A DNA stretch of 16,099 nt from assembly GCA_016715985.1 (NCBI GenBank), contig JADJXD010000006.1, positions 1 to 16,099 on the forward strand, read 5' to 3'. Of the stretch, positions 16,098 through 16,099 are shown piece after piece (the stretch's first letter is position 1; the number at the start of each line of letters is the position of its first letter). The position numbers were made by a program, and so were the translations under genes. Source of the DNA: Saprospiraceae bacterium (GTDB taxonomy: Bacteria; Bacteroidota; Bacteroidia; Chitinophagales; Saprospiraceae). Under the pieces are notes generated by a model. It was given only the letters and a program-made list of their open reading frames with translations. It did no database searches and was not told the DNA's origin.

Positions 16098-16099
16098 AT

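Overview
The window looks like accessory DNA of a Bacteroidota bacterium. Evidence for the host group: AT-rich composition, TAnnTTTG-type promoter boxes, few Shine-Dalgarno sites, and several Bacteroidota-typical families (DUF6660, a CzcA followed by a TolC that reads as a fusion, a MerC-like protein, a GDCCVxC protein). Almost every long gene is broken by several frameshifts while its motifs stay intact across the breaks. This looks more like uncorrected indel errors than like decay. Broken genes are therefore given as one span each, from inferred start to inferred stop.

The organising principle is a series of six imperfect palindromes (about 119-256, 5012-5157, 14309-14452, 14911-15014, 15238-15375, 15603-15743) that behave like integron attC sites. 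Each begins with a YYYAAC-type box and ends with a GTTRRRY-type box around a long hairpin. The start of each segment, at the right end of one site, is complementary to the left box of the NEXT site: GTTAGGTGC at 248 with GCACCTAAC at 5016; GTTACCGCCAATGGT at 5143 with ACCACTGGCGGTAAC at 14309; GTTGGTGGCAAGC at 14440 with GCCTGCCACCAAC at 14911; GTTATAG at 15002 and 15367 with CTATAAC at 15240 and 15605. That rule is expected of integron gene cassettes and is not expected of ordinary dispersed repeats. All recognised genes are on the + strand with the site at their 3' end. No integrase or attI is in the window.

Layout. The tail of an unknown cassette is at 1-247. Cassette A (about 248-5142, 4.9 kb) holds a complete type II restriction-modification operon: an XRE controller-like protein, two C5-cytosine methyltransferases and two PD-(D/E)xK endonuclease subunits resembling the heterodimeric Bpu10I type. 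Cassette B (about 5143-14439, 9.3 kb) holds a metal-resistance operon: a DUF6660 small Cys-rich protein, CzcA RND pump, TolC-like outer membrane factor, His-rich membrane fusion lipoprotein, MerC-like membrane protein, GDCCVxC protein and P1B-type ATPase. Cassette C (about 14440-15001) holds a small lipoprotein. Cassettes D and E (15002-15366, 15367-15734) are diverged tandem duplicates without a convincing gene. Cassette F (15735 to the end) holds a possible small broken ORF.

In function, A would give defence plus possible post-segregational maintenance. B would give export of divalent or soft metals across both membranes: the ATPase from cytoplasm to periplasm, and the RND tripartite pump from there to the outside. 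Whole operons packed as single cassettes of 5 and 9 kb are far larger than typical integron cassettes and are the main point of interest.
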